Origin: an uncultured Collinsella sp.
GTDB taxonomy: Bacteria > Actinomycetota > Coriobacteriia > Coriobacteriales > Coriobacteriaceae
Direction of reading: 5' to 3'
NCBI GenBank assembly: GCA_902478945.1
Contig: CABSMX010000013.1
Coordinates: 1-29,975, forward strand
Length of the DNA stretch: 29,975 nucleotides
Part shown: one piece after another, positions 1 through 6,638 of the stretch
How positions within the stretch are numbered: position 1 is the first letter of the stretch
How the letters are laid out: each line of letters opens with the position of its first letter
Notes under the pieces: generated by a model
Databases searched by the model: none
What the model saw: only the letters and a program-made list of their open reading frames with translations
Told to the model about the DNA's origin: nothing
Translations under genes and position numbers: made by a program

Positions 1-48
1 CGAGATGCAGCGTAGTCTCGTGGGCTCGGAGATGTGTATAAGAGACAG
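1..48 (+). other. Illumina Nextera adapter (artefact)
   Basis: Bases 15-48 read as the Nextera read-2 adapter, ending in the transposon mosaic end AGATGTGTATAAGAGACAG (30-48). Bases 1-6 (CGAGAT) match the 3' end of the P7 primer. The eight bases GCAGCGTA at 7-14 sit exactly where the i7 index belongs; from memory this is a known Nextera XT index. Translations through here give the familiar artefact peptides SEMCIRDR and MYKRQ. This is untrimmed adapter, not phage DNA, and the phage sequence starts near base 49. Confidence 0.97.
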
Positions 49-49
49 A

Positions 50-253
50 TCCAAGGGAACGCCCGTGACGGTGATAAGCGACCTCTGCCGAGGCCGGGAG
101 GACATAGCAGAGCTGAAGCAGCGCAGGGACTGCTCCGAAGCGCTCTACAAGGCGAGCCAAGAGGCGATAAACGTGTACAAGCTCAAGATCCGAACCGTCG
201 ACGAGGACATAAAGCGCACCTGGTCCAACGGGACGGGCGAAGGGAGTTACTAA
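50..253 (+). CDS. hypothetical protein, 5'-truncated
   Basis: This is the last 67 codons of a gene whose start is lost at the contig end. The frame is open across the adapter, so any start inside bases 1-48 is artificial. The C-terminal part is helical and charged (IAELKQRRDCSEALYKASQE and onward), ending GTGEGSY. It lies 3 bp upstream of ssb. Short helical proteins of this kind are common just before ssb in phage recombination/replication modules, but I do not recognise a named family. Function unknown. Confidence 0.6.
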   Translation, partial: SKGTPVTVISDLCRGREDIAELKQRRDCSEALYKASQEAINVYKLKIRTVDEDIKRTWSNGTGEGSY

Positions 254-817
254 ATGTCGATCAACAGAGTGAACATCAGCGGCAACTTGACCCGCGACCC
301 CGAGCTGCGGGCTACCCAGGGCGGCATGCAGGTTCTGGGCTTCGGCGTGGCCGTCAACGACCGCCGCCGCAACCAGCAAACCGGCGAGTGGGAGGACTAC
401 CCGAACTTCGTGGACTGCACGATGTTCGGCAACCGCGCCGAGAGCATGGGCCGCATCCTGCACAAGGGCATGAAGGTGGCCATCGAGGGCAAGCTGCGCT
501 ATTCGAGCTGGGACAAGGACGGCCAGCGCCGATCCAAGCTTGAGGTGATCGTGGACGAGATCGAGCTCATGAGCCAGAAGCAGGGCCAGCAAGCGCCGCA
601 GGGATACCAGCAGCAGTACGCGCCGCAGCCAGCCCCGCAGGCGGCACCCCAGCAGTGGAACGCGCAGCAGGCCTACCAGCAAGCCCCGGCGGCACCGCAG
701 GGCTACCAGCAGGCGCCCGCCCAGTACGCGCCGCAGCCAGCCCCGCAGGCGGCACCCCAGCAAGCACCCATGCCGCCCGCCCAGGAAAGCCTGTACGACG
801 GCGACATCCCGTTTTAG
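254..817 (+). CDS. ssb: single-stranded DNA-binding protein
   Basis: Binds and protects ssDNA during phage replication and recombination. The N-terminal OB fold (about residues 1-108) is clear: it opens INRVNISGNLTRDPELR and continues through FGVAVNDRR and VAIEGKLRYSSWDKDGQRR. Next comes a Gln/Pro/Ala-rich disordered linker (about 112-178), and the protein ends in the acidic tip DGDIPF, the usual SSB docking peptide for partner proteins. Length (187 aa) is normal. The start is supported by AGGGAG at 241-246, 7 bp upstream. The linker contains a 41-bp exact DNA duplication. It is the first complete gene of the replication block. Confidence 0.96.
   Translation: MSINRVNISGNLTRDPELRATQGGMQVLGFGVAVNDRRRNQQTGEWEDYPNFVDCTMFGNRAESMGRILHKGMKVAIEGKLRYSSWDKDGQRRSKLEVIVDEIELMSQKQGQQAPQGYQQQYAPQPAPQAAPQQWNAQQAYQQAPAAPQGYQQAPAQYAPQPAPQAAPQQAPMPPAQESLYDGDIPF
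614..762 (+). repeat. 41-bp direct repeat in the ssb linker
   Basis: Bases 614-654 and 722-762 are identical over 41 bp, and both encode the Gln/Pro/Ala segment QYAPQPAPQAAPQ of the Ssb linker. The copies are in frame, 108 bp apart, so loss or gain by recombination would change linker length without breaking the gene. Confidence 0.95.
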
Positions 818-830
818 GGGCGATGGCGGC

Positions 831-1487
831 ATGCAGGTACTGGACTCGCTCATAGACGGGCCGCTTAGGCTGCGCAACCGCAGGGAGGGCGACGAGCTTA
901 TCGGCATGATCGTCCGGTACCTGCGCACGGGCGAGGAACCCGAGCCGCGCACCGACACCCAGGAAGCGGTGCTAACGGCCATACGGCCCGTCATGGAAAC
1001 CTCCCGCTCGCGCATCGTGGCGGGAGGCAACGGCGGTAAATCGTCAAGCAACGACGCAAGCAAAGCCGAAAGCAAACGGCCAAGCAAAACGGGAAGCAAA
1101 CCGCAAAGCAAAAGCGGAAGCAAAACGTCAAGCGAGCTGGCAAGCAAAGCCGAAAGCAAACGGCCAAGCGAAGAGGAAGAGGAAGAGGAAGTAGGAAGAG
1201 GAATTAAGGAAGAGGGAAAAGCGAGTGCGGCGCGTTTCCGCGCCCCCTCTCCCGAAGAGGTAGCCGAGTACGCAGCCGCCTATGCGGCGTCCAAGGGCAT
1301 CGACCTCGCCTCGACCGACTTCGACCCAGAGCGGTTCGTCGACTTCTACGCCCAGAAGGGCTGGATGGTCGGCAAATCGCGAATGAAGGATTGGAAGGCC
1401 TCCGTGCGCAACTGGGTGCGTACCTCGAAGCCAAAAAACGGCATGGCAAAGGAGGTGCCAGACGATGGATTTTCGGCCTACGACTGA
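831..1487 (+). CDS. replication initiator-like protein (DnaD/DUF6291-like)
   Basis: Probably starts phage replication together with the helicase loader that overlaps its 3' end. The N-terminus (LIDGPLRLRNRREGDELIGMIVRYLRTGEEPE) resembles phage replisome-organiser proteins of the DUF6291 type. The C-terminal part (from about residue 140, VAEYAAAYAASKGIDL, ending near MKDWKASVRNWVR) is the tail seen in many phage replication proteins. Between them lies a low-complexity Ser-Lys tetrapeptide region, then a Glu run. That middle part is encoded by a 12-bp-period DNA array, as in phages whose origin lies inside the initiator gene. The start has GGGG about 10 bp upstream. Family assignment is from memory; exact function is inferred. 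Confidence 0.65.
   Translation: MQVLDSLIDGPLRLRNRREGDELIGMIVRYLRTGEEPEPRTDTQEAVLTAIRPVMETSRSRIVAGGNGGKSSSNDASKAESKRPSKTGSKPQSKSGSKTSSELASKAESKRPSEEEEEEEVGRGIKEEGKASAARFRAPSPEEVAEYAAAYAASKGIDLASTDFDPERFVDFYAQKGWMVGKSRMKDWKASVRNWVRTSKPKNGMAKEVPDDGFSAYD
1046..1172 (+). repeat. 12-bp tandem array, candidate replication origin iterons
   Basis: AAGCAAA recurs at exactly 12-bp intervals: 1058, 1070, 1082, 1094, 1106, 1118, 1142 and 1154. Degenerate members sit in phase at 1046 (AAGCAAC), 1130 (AAGCGAG) and 1166 (AAGCGAA), giving eleven units. A 30-bp exact duplication (1056-1085 and 1140-1169) spans part of it, and a purine-rich GAAGAG tract follows (1170-1216). The encoded protein is a Ser-Lys-X-X tetrapeptide repeat. 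Iterons inside the initiator gene occur in lambda-type origins; that role here is inferred. Confidence 0.6.
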
Positions 1488-2178
1488 GTGCCCGCACTGC
1501 GGCGCAACCCTCAAGGCCCGCACCACGCGGCTCGCTGGGCGGACGCTGTTCTGCGGCTACGAGCAGTGCGGCTGCGCAGGCGCCGAGGCCGAGCGCGAGA
1601 AGGAGCGCCAGGCCGAGGCCGAGGCGGCTCGCAAGGCTGCGCTCGACAGAGCCATGCACGACTGGAAGCGGGCGGGCGTGCCCGATCGCTACATGAGCCT
1701 CGACCACCCGTTGGCTGCGGAGATCGCCGAGTGCATGAAGCGCGGCCAGTGGGTGTACCTCTGGGGAGACGTCGGAACTCACAAGACCACCTGCGCCGCA
1801 GCCGTGGTGAAACGCCTGGCCGGCGGCAAGCGGTCGGTGCTCATGGCACCGATGTACCGCATCCTCGACGAGATCCAGCGCAGCTTCCACGACGGCGGCG
1901 ACCCGCTCAAGCGCTACGCCGAGGTGCGCTACCTGATTGTGGACGACCTGGGCAAGCGCAGGCCAACGGGCTTTGTGCTCGACAGCCTTTTCAGCTTGAT
2001 TGACCAGCGCTACTCCGCGATGCTGCCCACGCTGGTGACAACGCAGTACAAGCCGAGCGACCTCGTGCGCAGGCTTGCCGAGCAGGGAGACCCCGACACC
2101 GCGAAGGCAATAGTGTCGCGGCTGAGGGGCGGCGCGAGGGTCGAGCACTTCGATGGCCCGGACGGGAGGCTGCAATGA
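1465..2178 (+). CDS. DnaC/IstB-like helicase loader ATPase
   Basis: An AAA+ ATPase expected to load the replicative helicase at the phage origin. The N-terminus has a zinc-finger-like Cys set (CPHC at 9-12, Cys30, and Cys35/Cys37 in GYEQCGC), followed by a charged helical linker. The ATPase core has Walker A GDVGTHKT (101-108), Walker B LIVDDLG (157-163), a sensor-like TLVTTQY and a C-terminal arginine-containing SRLRGGARVEHFDG. Length (237 aa) fits. It starts inside the end of the preceding replication gene, with AAAGGAGG 9 bp upstream, implying translational coupling. Confidence 0.88.
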   Translation: MDFRPTTECPHCGATLKARTTRLAGRTLFCGYEQCGCAGAEAEREKERQAEAEAARKAALDRAMHDWKRAGVPDRYMSLDHPLAAEIAECMKRGQWVYLWGDVGTHKTTCAAAVVKRLAGGKRSVLMAPMYRILDEIQRSFHDGGDPLKRYAEVRYLIVDDLGKRRPTGFVLDSLFSLIDQRYSAMLPTLVTTQYKPSDLVRRLAEQGDPDTAKAIVSRLRGGARVEHFDGPDGRLQ

Positions 2179-2630
2179 TCCTCGATGCGGGGGTGCTTCG
2201 CGGCTACCCCAAGGAGCGAGCCGAGCTTTACGGCAAGCCTCACCTGGGGGCGCACTACACCCACGGAAAGGCCTACGAGGCGCTTTCGCCCCGGTGCTGC
2301 GTCTGCGGCAGGCGTGCCGGAAGCGTGCACCACGTGGCGCACCGGTCTTGGGGCGAGACGTTCCGCCTGGTCACGCCGTGCGGCGCCTGGGACTTGCGAA
2401 GCCCGCTGTTCTGCCTCTGCGGCAGCGGGACGACCGGGTGCCACGACAAGTTCCACGGCGGGGCGCGGCTCAAGGCCGAGTGGCGCTGGCGGCATCCGGT
2501 CTACGAGGAGGCCTGGTGGACGGGCCAGCTGTTGCAGGTCTACGAGCCGCACAGCCCTGACCTCTACGAATACGGATATTGGCTGATCACAGACCGTGAC
2601 GGCAACGAGATGATACGAGAAGGGATATGA
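2175..2630 (+). CDS. HNH-like zinc-binding nuclease protein
   Basis: Starts within an ATGA overlap with the helicase loader. Cys and His are arranged as in HNH/treble-clef nucleases: CCVC (41-44), HHVAH (52-56), then FCLC (79-82) and GCHDKFHGG (88-96), whose final His is typical of HNH enzymes acting at DNA ends or branches. The remainder is rich in Trp and Tyr. Position among replication genes suggests a recombination or replication nuclease, but the catalytic His and the family are not certain. An alternative is a structural zinc protein. Confidence 0.6.
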   Translation: MILDAGVLRGYPKERAELYGKPHLGAHYTHGKAYEALSPRCCVCGRRAGSVHHVAHRSWGETFRLVTPCGAWDLRSPLFCLCGSGTTGCHDKFHGGARLKAEWRWRHPVYEEAWWTGQLLQVYEPHSPDLYEYGYWLITDRDGNEMIREGI

Positions 2631-2633
2631 CCC

Positions 2634-3029
2634 ATGGAGATCAAGACATGCGAGCAGTACGTGCTCGATCAGCTGGAACAGGCGCGGGCTGAGCGCGATT
2701 GGCTGCGCGGCAAGCTTGAGCAGGCGCAGGACGAGACAGAGGAGCTGCGCGGCAAGCTCATGGAGCGCGGCGAGCGCGATGCCTCGAAGGTCGAGCAGGC
2801 CATCCGCAAGGAGGGCCGCCGTAAGCTCTACCGCGACGGCACCGGCTACAGCACGAGCGTTGACGACGGCGGCAAGATCATCCCGTTCTCTGACTGGTGC
2901 ATCGAGCACGTCGGCTACTCAAGCCTGCGCTGCGGCATGACCAAGAGCGAGTTCATCACCTACTTCGAGCCTGAGTTCCGAGAGGAGTACGACGAACTGG
3001 TCAACGAGTGGAAGGCGGGCCAGGAATGA
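2634..3029 (+). CDS. hypothetical coiled-coil protein
   Basis: 131 aa, start supported by AGGGA 8 bp upstream. Residues 10-60 form a likely coiled coil (repeated WLRGKLEQAQDETEELRGKL). The C-terminal half is a compact acidic domain (GGKIIPFSDWCIEHVGY, then MTKSEFITYFEPEFREEYDEL). It overlaps the next gene by ATGA. No family recognised; it lies in a run of small early genes whose products commonly modify the host or regulate replication. Confidence 0.7.
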   Translation: MEIKTCEQYVLDQLEQARAERDWLRGKLEQAQDETEELRGKLMERGERDASKVEQAIRKEGRRKLYRDGTGYSTSVDDGGKIIPFSDWCIEHVGYSSLRCGMTKSEFITYFEPEFREEYDELVNEWKAGQE

Positions 3030-3238
3030 TACGCATTTACGAGCGCTCGCTTTGCCAGAGCTACGCGAGCGCCTACCGCCAGGGCATCCTGCTCGCCAAG
3101 ACCGACGACGAGGCCGAGGCGCTTTCGATCGTCGAGTCGCTGACCGACGACAGCTACCAGTGCTTCGCGCTGCTGGAAGACGGGACCGTGCTCGACCTTC
3201 GGGGCCGGTTCCCCGGGTGTGTGGAGGTGGCCGAATGA
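3026..3238 (+). CDS. hypothetical small protein
   Basis: 70 aa starting at the ATG of the ATGA overlap with the upstream gene (MIRIYERSLCQSYASAYRQ). A longer in-frame start at 3008 would lie inside the upstream gene and is less likely. The fold looks alpha/beta, with a central EAEALSIVESLTDDSYQCF. It ends in another ATGA overlap with the following gene. Unrecognised. Confidence 0.65.
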   Translation: MIRIYERSLCQSYASAYRQGILLAKTDDEAEALSIVESLTDDSYQCFALLEDGTVLDLRGRFPGCVEVAE

Positions 3239-3504
3239 GCGATATACGCGTGCCGCCAATCGACGAGGTGGCCAGCACGGTGAACGACGAAGAGCGCAGG
3301 GAGATTGCGCAAGAGCTTCGCCACTATGCGGTCTACGGCGAAGGCGCGACTTTGTCCGAGTGGTGGGCGAGGCTTCAATCCATCGCCACGGGCGAGGACG
3401 ATTTTCCCAATCCGCGCAGTCTGTTCATGCGCCTGGCTGGCTTGATAGACGGCTCGGCATGCGCCGACGAGCAGAGCGAGGAGGTAGAAGATGATGACGA
3501 GTGA
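3235..3504 (+). CDS. hypothetical acidic protein
   Basis: 89 aa from the ATG in the ATGA overlap with the preceding gene (MSDIRVPPIDEVASTVNDEE). It contains a Trp-rich helix (LSEWWARLQSIATGEDD) and ends in an acidic tail EEVEDDDE. Small phage proteins of this type, present in several related copies, are frequent in actinobacterial phages. No function can be assigned. The next gene begins inside its last codons. Confidence 0.65.
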   Translation: MSDIRVPPIDEVASTVNDEERREIAQELRHYAVYGEGATLSEWWARLQSIATGEDDFPNPRSLFMRLAGLIDGSACADEQSEEVEDDDE

Positions 3505-3724
3505 AAAGAAGCGCCCCGAAACAATCGAAGAGCTCGTTGACGAATGCCGGGCTCTTTCGAGCCGAATCGACCTCTATGACATGGAAGGCGACGACGGCTT
3601 CTTCGCCGACAGACTCTCCTTCGACCCCTCCGAGCCGCCGAGCGGCGAATACGTGTACGGCTGCGCGATGGTGCCAGCCCAATGGGTGCTGCATGTCTTG
3701 AGCGGGAAGAAGGCGGAGCGATGA
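3491..3724 (+). CDS. hypothetical protein
   Basis: 77 aa. The start at 3491 (MMTSEKKRPETIEELVDE) has GAGGAGG 6 bp upstream, so the 14-bp overlap with the preceding gene looks genuine; the second ATG at 3494 is also possible. Acidic and soluble, with DGFFADRLSFDPSEPPSGEY in the middle. No recognised domain. Confidence 0.65.
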   Translation: MMTSEKKRPETIEELVDECRALSSRIDLYDMEGDDGFFADRLSFDPSEPPSGEYVYGCAMVPAQWVLHVLSGKKAER

Positions 3725-3752
3725 GCAAGCGAAGAGGAACGAGGCGCCTACG

Positions 3753-4001
3753 ATGAAGCTCAAAAACCCGATCAGGGAGATTAGGAAGGCCAAGACACCG
3801 CCGTGCACCCAATGCGTGCACTCGCGCTTCAAGGTCCTCAACAGCGTGACAATCTTGTGCAACAGCGGGGCATACCTCGACCACGTGGAGCGCACGTGCT
3901 GCGAGCGCTACGACAATTTCGTTGCAATAGACGTGCGCGGAACCAGGTGGTGTCGATTCGAGCAGAAACCGCCGAAGGCCGAGGACGGTGACGAGTCATG
4001 A
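3753..4001 (+). CDS. cysteine-rich hypothetical protein
   Basis: 82 aa. Basic N-terminus, then six cysteines: PPCTQCVHS, TILCNSG, RTCCERY and RWCRFEQ. The CxxC followed by spaced Cys residues suggests a small zinc-binding fold. The ribosome binding site is weak. It overlaps the next gene by ATGA. No specific family recognised. Confidence 0.6.
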   Translation: MKLKNPIREIRKAKTPPCTQCVHSRFKVLNSVTILCNSGAYLDHVERTCCERYDNFVAIDVRGTRWCRFEQKPPKAEDGDES

Positions 4002-4318
4002 AGGCCATCGAGGCGCCGAAAACTATCGAGCCGTGGCGCATCATCTGCGCGGCTCAAAGCGAGCCTGATTACAGCGAAGAGCGCTACATGTTGATCTACG
4101 CCGGCGATGGGAGCGACGACTATTACGACAAAGGCTACATCTTGCTGGAGGGCTGGCACTGCTCCTGCTACGACTGGCCCGAGGTCGATTGGGACGCCAC
4201 CTATTACGAGGAAGACGAGCTGCTGAAGATTGCCGACATGCGCAAGCGCAACCCGTCGGACAGCGCCGAGCGCCGCTTCTTCATGCTCGTCGAGCAAGCA
4301 TTGGGGGCGCACCAATGA
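3998..4318 (+). CDS. hypothetical acidic protein
   Basis: 106 aa, strongly acidic and aromatic. The middle reads YILLEGWHCSCYDWPEVDWD, followed by a predicted helix that ends the protein (ERRFFMLVEQALGAHQ). It starts in an ATGA overlap and ends in an ATGA overlap with the methyltransferase, so it is translationally coupled on both sides. Acidic mimicry of DNA is a possibility for such proteins but is only a guess here. Confidence 0.65.
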   Translation: MKAIEAPKTIEPWRIICAAQSEPDYSEERYMLIYAGDGSDDYYDKGYILLEGWHCSCYDWPEVDWDATYYEEDELLKIADMRKRNPSDSAERRFFMLVEQALGAHQ

Positions 4319-5130
4319 AGTACGTCTCGCTTTTCAGCGGCATAGAGGCCGCAACCGTGGCATGGGAGCCGCTGGGCTGGGAGCCTGTGTGCTTCGCCGA
4401 GTTCGACGAGTTCCCCAGCGCCGTGCTTGCCGAGCGGTACCCCGAGGTGCCGAACGTCGGCGACGTGACAAAGGCCAATTGGAAGAAATACCGCAACAAG
4501 GTGGATCTGGTGGTGGGCGGCAGCCCGTGCCAGTCCTTCTCGATCGCGGGCAAACGGGAGGGGTTGCAAGGTGAGTCAGGACTCATGTTCGAGTACATTC
4601 GGGCGGTACGTGAGATACGTCCTCGATGGTTTCTTTGGGAAAACGTCCCGGGAGCGCTCTCAAGCGAGAATGGGGAGGCTTTCCGACAGCTCCTGTCCGA
4701 AATGGACAAGCTCGGGTACGGTCTGGCGTGGCGCGTACTCGATGCGCAGTTCTTCGGAGTGGCCCAAAGACGCCGCCGTCTCTTTCTTGTCGGACGTCTT
4801 GGAGCCTGCCCCCCCGTCGAAGTACTCATTGAGCCGGAGAGCATGCGAGGGGATCTTGAATCGAGCGCGGAAAAGAGGGCGAGCCTTGCCGAAGAGGCTG
4901 GAAGAAGCCCTCGTAGCGCAGGCTTCAAGTACCACCAAGGGGCAGGCGCGGGAGGAGTAGGCGCGGAACCGGAGCAGTCCCCCACGCTCACCGCCGATTG
5001 GCACAACCCGGCCGTGTACCCCATCGACGAGCCGATAACGATGGCCGACCTCAACGCCAACACGGCGATCGGATACGACATGGTGGGCACGCTCAAGGTT
5101 GGCGGCGACGCGCAGTCGGTGTGCCTGTGA
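4315..5130 (+). CDS. DNA (cytosine-5) methyltransferase, N-terminal cistron
   Basis: C5-cytosine methyltransferase acting on phage DNA, probably against host restriction. Visible motifs: I, SLFSGIEAA (SAM binding, residues 5-13); IV, GGSPCQSFS with the catalytic Cys72; VI, WENVPG (108-113); VIII, QFFGVAQRRRRLFLV (145-159). The variable target-recognition region follows (SPTLTADWHNPAV). The frame stops at 5130, before motifs IX and X, which are encoded by the next cistron starting in a GTGA overlap. Either the enzyme is genuinely made as two chains, or a base error or frameshift separates one gene. Another gene appears nested within this one in a different frame. Confidence 0.9.
   Translation: MKYVSLFSGIEAATVAWEPLGWEPVCFAEFDEFPSAVLAERYPEVPNVGDVTKANWKKYRNKVDLVVGGSPCQSFSIAGKREGLQGESGLMFEYIRAVREIRPRWFLWENVPGALSSENGEAFRQLLSEMDKLGYGLAWRVLDAQFFGVAQRRRRLFLVGRLGACPPVEVLIEPESMRGDLESSAEKRASLAEEAGRSPRSAGFKYHQGAGAGGVGAEPEQSPTLTADWHNPAVYPIDEPITMADLNANTAIGYDMVGTLKVGGDAQSVCL
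4571..4960 (+). CDS. overlapping gene nested inside the methyltransferase (frame +2)
   Basis: 129 aa wholly inside the methyltransferase gene in another frame. The GTG start at 4571 has a strong ribosome binding site, GGGAGGGG at 4556-4563, with 7 bp spacing; that is unlikely to occur by chance within a coding frame. The product has FFGKTSRERS, SSEWPKDAAVSFLSDVLE and the C-terminal block KYSLSRRACEGILNRARKRG. From memory, phage proteins with the pattern GKTSPE ... LSDVLE ... KYxLSxxACxGILRRAxxRG occur beside or across dcm-type genes. Its conserved block lies over the methyltransferase's poorly conserved region, supporting selection in this frame. Function unknown. Confidence 0.65.
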   Translation: MSQDSCSSTFGRYVRYVLDGFFGKTSRERSQARMGRLSDSSCPKWTSSGTVWRGAYSMRSSSEWPKDAAVSFLSDVLEPAPPSKYSLSRRACEGILNRARKRGRALPKRLEEALVAQASSTTKGQAREE

Positions 5131-5465
5131 GCGCCTGCACGCTGCTCGTCCGCTGCGGATGCGCGGGCGGCGGCAAGGGAGCGCTGGTGAGCGACGAAGT
5201 GTCGCTCACCCTCTCCACCAGCAACACTCAGACGCTTTTCAGCGAGGAAGGAGGAGGCATGGTTGTGCGAAGGCTCACGCCGCGCGAGTGCGAGCGGCTG
5301 CAAGGCTTCCCCGATGATTGGACAAAGATTCCCTATCGCGGCAAGCCGGCCGACGAGTGCCCGGACGGGCCACGCTACAAGGCGATCGGCAACAGCATGG
5401 CCGTTCCTGTGATGCGATGGATCGGCGAGAGGATCGCCATGGCAGAGGCGGGCGAGATCGCATGA
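5127..5465 (+). CDS. DNA (cytosine-5) methyltransferase, C-terminal cistron
   Basis: Begins at the GTG of a GTGA overlap with the N-terminal cistron (VSACTLLVRCGCAGGGKGAL). It encodes the end of the target-recognition region and motifs IX (RRLTPRECERLQGFPDDWT) and X (YKAIGNSMAVPVMRWIGERI), needed to complete the SAM-binding fold. 112 aa; no clear Shine-Dalgarno sequence, so reinitiation after the upstream stop is the likely route if it is made separately. The frame lies -1 relative to the first part. In typical single-chain relatives the two parts are continuous. Confidence 0.75.
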   Translation: MSACTLLVRCGCAGGGKGALVSDEVSLTLSTSNTQTLFSEEGGGMVVRRLTPRECERLQGFPDDWTKIPYRGKPADECPDGPRYKAIGNSMAVPVMRWIGERIAMAEAGEIA

Positions 5466-5656
5466 GCTACGACCCGTATGAATGGATGTGCGCGAGATGC
5501 GGCAAAACGCACCGCAACCCGTTTTTCGTGAGCTACCCGCGCGAGTTTTGGAAGGACAACAAAAAGCGAGCCGGCGAGGTCTGCGAAAAGTGCCGCGACG
5601 AAATCGACTACGACCAAGTTCGCCGCAGGAAAGCGAAGGGAGATGGGGCCTCGTGA
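5462..5656 (+). CDS. small zinc-ribbon protein
   Basis: 64 aa from the ATG of an ATGA overlap with the methyltransferase C-terminal cistron. Two CxxC pairs, MCARCGK (9-15) and VCEKCRDE, separated by an aromatic stretch (FFVSYPREFWKDN), fit a zinc ribbon. The C-terminus is basic (RRRKAKG). Possibly a nucleic-acid or protein-binding accessory; exact role unknown. Confidence 0.65.
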   Translation: MSYDPYEWMCARCGKTHRNPFFVSYPREFWKDNKKRAGEVCEKCRDEIDYDQVRRRKAKGDGAS

Positions 5657-6006
5657 GCTACGACATAAGGCTGTGCGACCCCGTGACGCACGAGACGTTG
5701 GAGGTCGATTCTCCGCATCTCATGGCGGGCGGAACATACGCCCTGGGAGGCACGACCGAGCTTTGGCTGAACGTGACCTACAACTACGCCAGGCACTACC
5801 ACTGCTTGGGAGAGCGCGGCATCCGCGAGATCTACGGGAAGACCGGGGCCGAGTCGATACCGATGCTCAAAGCAGCGGCCTTGAGGCTTGGCGACGATGT
5901 TTCCGACGACTACTGGGAGGCCACCGAGGGCAACGCCAAGCGGGCGCTGTTACAGCTGCTCGCCATGGCGAGGATGCGCCCCGATGGCGTTTGGGACGGT
6001 GATTGA
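5653..6006 (+). CDS. conserved hypothetical phage protein
   Basis: 117 aa, starting at the GTG of a GTGA overlap (VSYDIRLCDPVTHETLEVD). The body reads GGTYALGGTTELWLNVTYNY and ends KRALLQLLAMARMRPDGVWDGD. I recall near-identical small proteins in many Firmicutes and actinobacterial phages, always in the early region and without known function. No catalytic motif is evident. Confidence 0.75.
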   Translation: MSYDIRLCDPVTHETLEVDSPHLMAGGTYALGGTTELWLNVTYNYARHYHCLGERGIREIYGKTGAESIPMLKAAALRLGDDVSDDYWEATEGNAKRALLQLLAMARMRPDGVWDGD

Positions 6007-6301
6007 TTTGAGCATAGTCGGATACGAGCCTCACAGCGGCTGGAACCTGCCGCCAGGCTGCTACGAGGGAGACCCGAACGCGCCGTGGAACCAGGAGGAG
6101 CCAGACCCGTGCTGGGACTGCGCGTGGTTCAAGGGCACCGACGGAGACGACGGCGTGTGCGGCCTTGAGCTTGAGGCCGCGATCGCCAACGAGGAGCTTG
6201 CGGGCGGAACGATGGCAGACACGGCAAACAAGGCCGTGGACTGGGCGCTCGGCCACATGAGGGACGGGGGCGAGATCACTTGCGAGCACTTCAAGCCCTA
6301 G
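5999..6301 (+). CDS. hypothetical cysteine-containing protein
   Basis: About 100 aa. The start is uncertain: GTG 5999 (overlapping the upstream stop), TTG 6008 or ATG 5984 are all in frame, and none has a strong ribosome binding site. The sequence SIVGYEPHSGWNLPPGCYEGD precedes Cys pairs in DPCWDCAWF, DGVCGLE and the terminal TCEHFKP, a pattern suggesting a small metal-binding protein. Function unknown. Confidence 0.55.
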   Translation: MIDLSIVGYEPHSGWNLPPGCYEGDPNAPWNQEEPDPCWDCAWFKGTDGDDGVCGLELEAAIANEELAGGTMADTANKAVDWALGHMRDGGEITCEHFKP

Positions 6302-6408
6302 CCGCCTTCGCCGTGGCGCTGCTGCTGGCGGTGCTGGCCCTTGAGTTCTATGTGATCCGCATGCTGGCGGCGGGGCTGGTGGTTCTGGCCCTGCTCGCCT
6401 GCGGGTAG
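6280..6408 (+). CDS. putative small membrane protein
   Basis: A 42-codon frame overlapping the end of the preceding gene. From TTG 6280 it reads LRALQALAAFAVALLLAVLA, then EFYVIRMLAAGLVVLALLACG, i.e. two hydrophobic segments. A GGGGG tract lies about 8 bp upstream of the TTG. Two more tiny membrane proteins follow within 500 bp. The start is a guess and the gene could be spurious, but it fills an otherwise empty 110-bp gap. Confidence 0.4.
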   Translation: MRALQALAAFAVALLLAVLALEFYVIRMLAAGLVVLALLACG

Positions 6409-6419
6409 GAGGTGGCAGA

Positions 6420-6638
6420 TTGACAAACTGGGAACGCTACTTCGGTTCGCCTGAGGCCGCCATGCGCATGGGTGTGCGCATGATGACGTGGCCGCTGCTC
6501 ATAGTCGTGGACGAGGTCGACCCGCACACGAGGTGCGCGAAGCACTCGCGCCGCATCGGCGAGTTCGCGTCCTTCGAGGAGTACGCGGCGTGGCTGCATG
6601 CCGAATACGACGACGGAACGATAAGGTGGGACGAATGA
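6420..6638 (+). CDS. hypothetical protein (TTG start)
   Basis: 72 aa; the TTG at 6420 has a perfect AGGAGG at 6407-6412 (7 bp spacing), which decides the start. Sequence begins MTNWERYFGSPEAAMRMGVR; the middle contains LLIVVDEVDPHTRC and the end is FASFEEYAAWLHAEYDD. It overlaps the next gene by ATGA. No family recognised. Confidence 0.65.
   Translation: MTNWERYFGSPEAAMRMGVRMMTWPLLIVVDEVDPHTRCAKHSRRIGEFASFEEYAAWLHAEYDDGTIRWDE

Noticed and set aside
5..49. ATG at 5 or 34 as gene starts (MQRSLVGSEMCIRDR / MYKRQ)
   Set aside because: They lie in the Nextera adapter; the peptides are known artefacts.
1046..1172. CRISPR-like array
   Set aside because: Period is 12 bp without spacers and it lies inside a coding frame; it is a tandem repeat.
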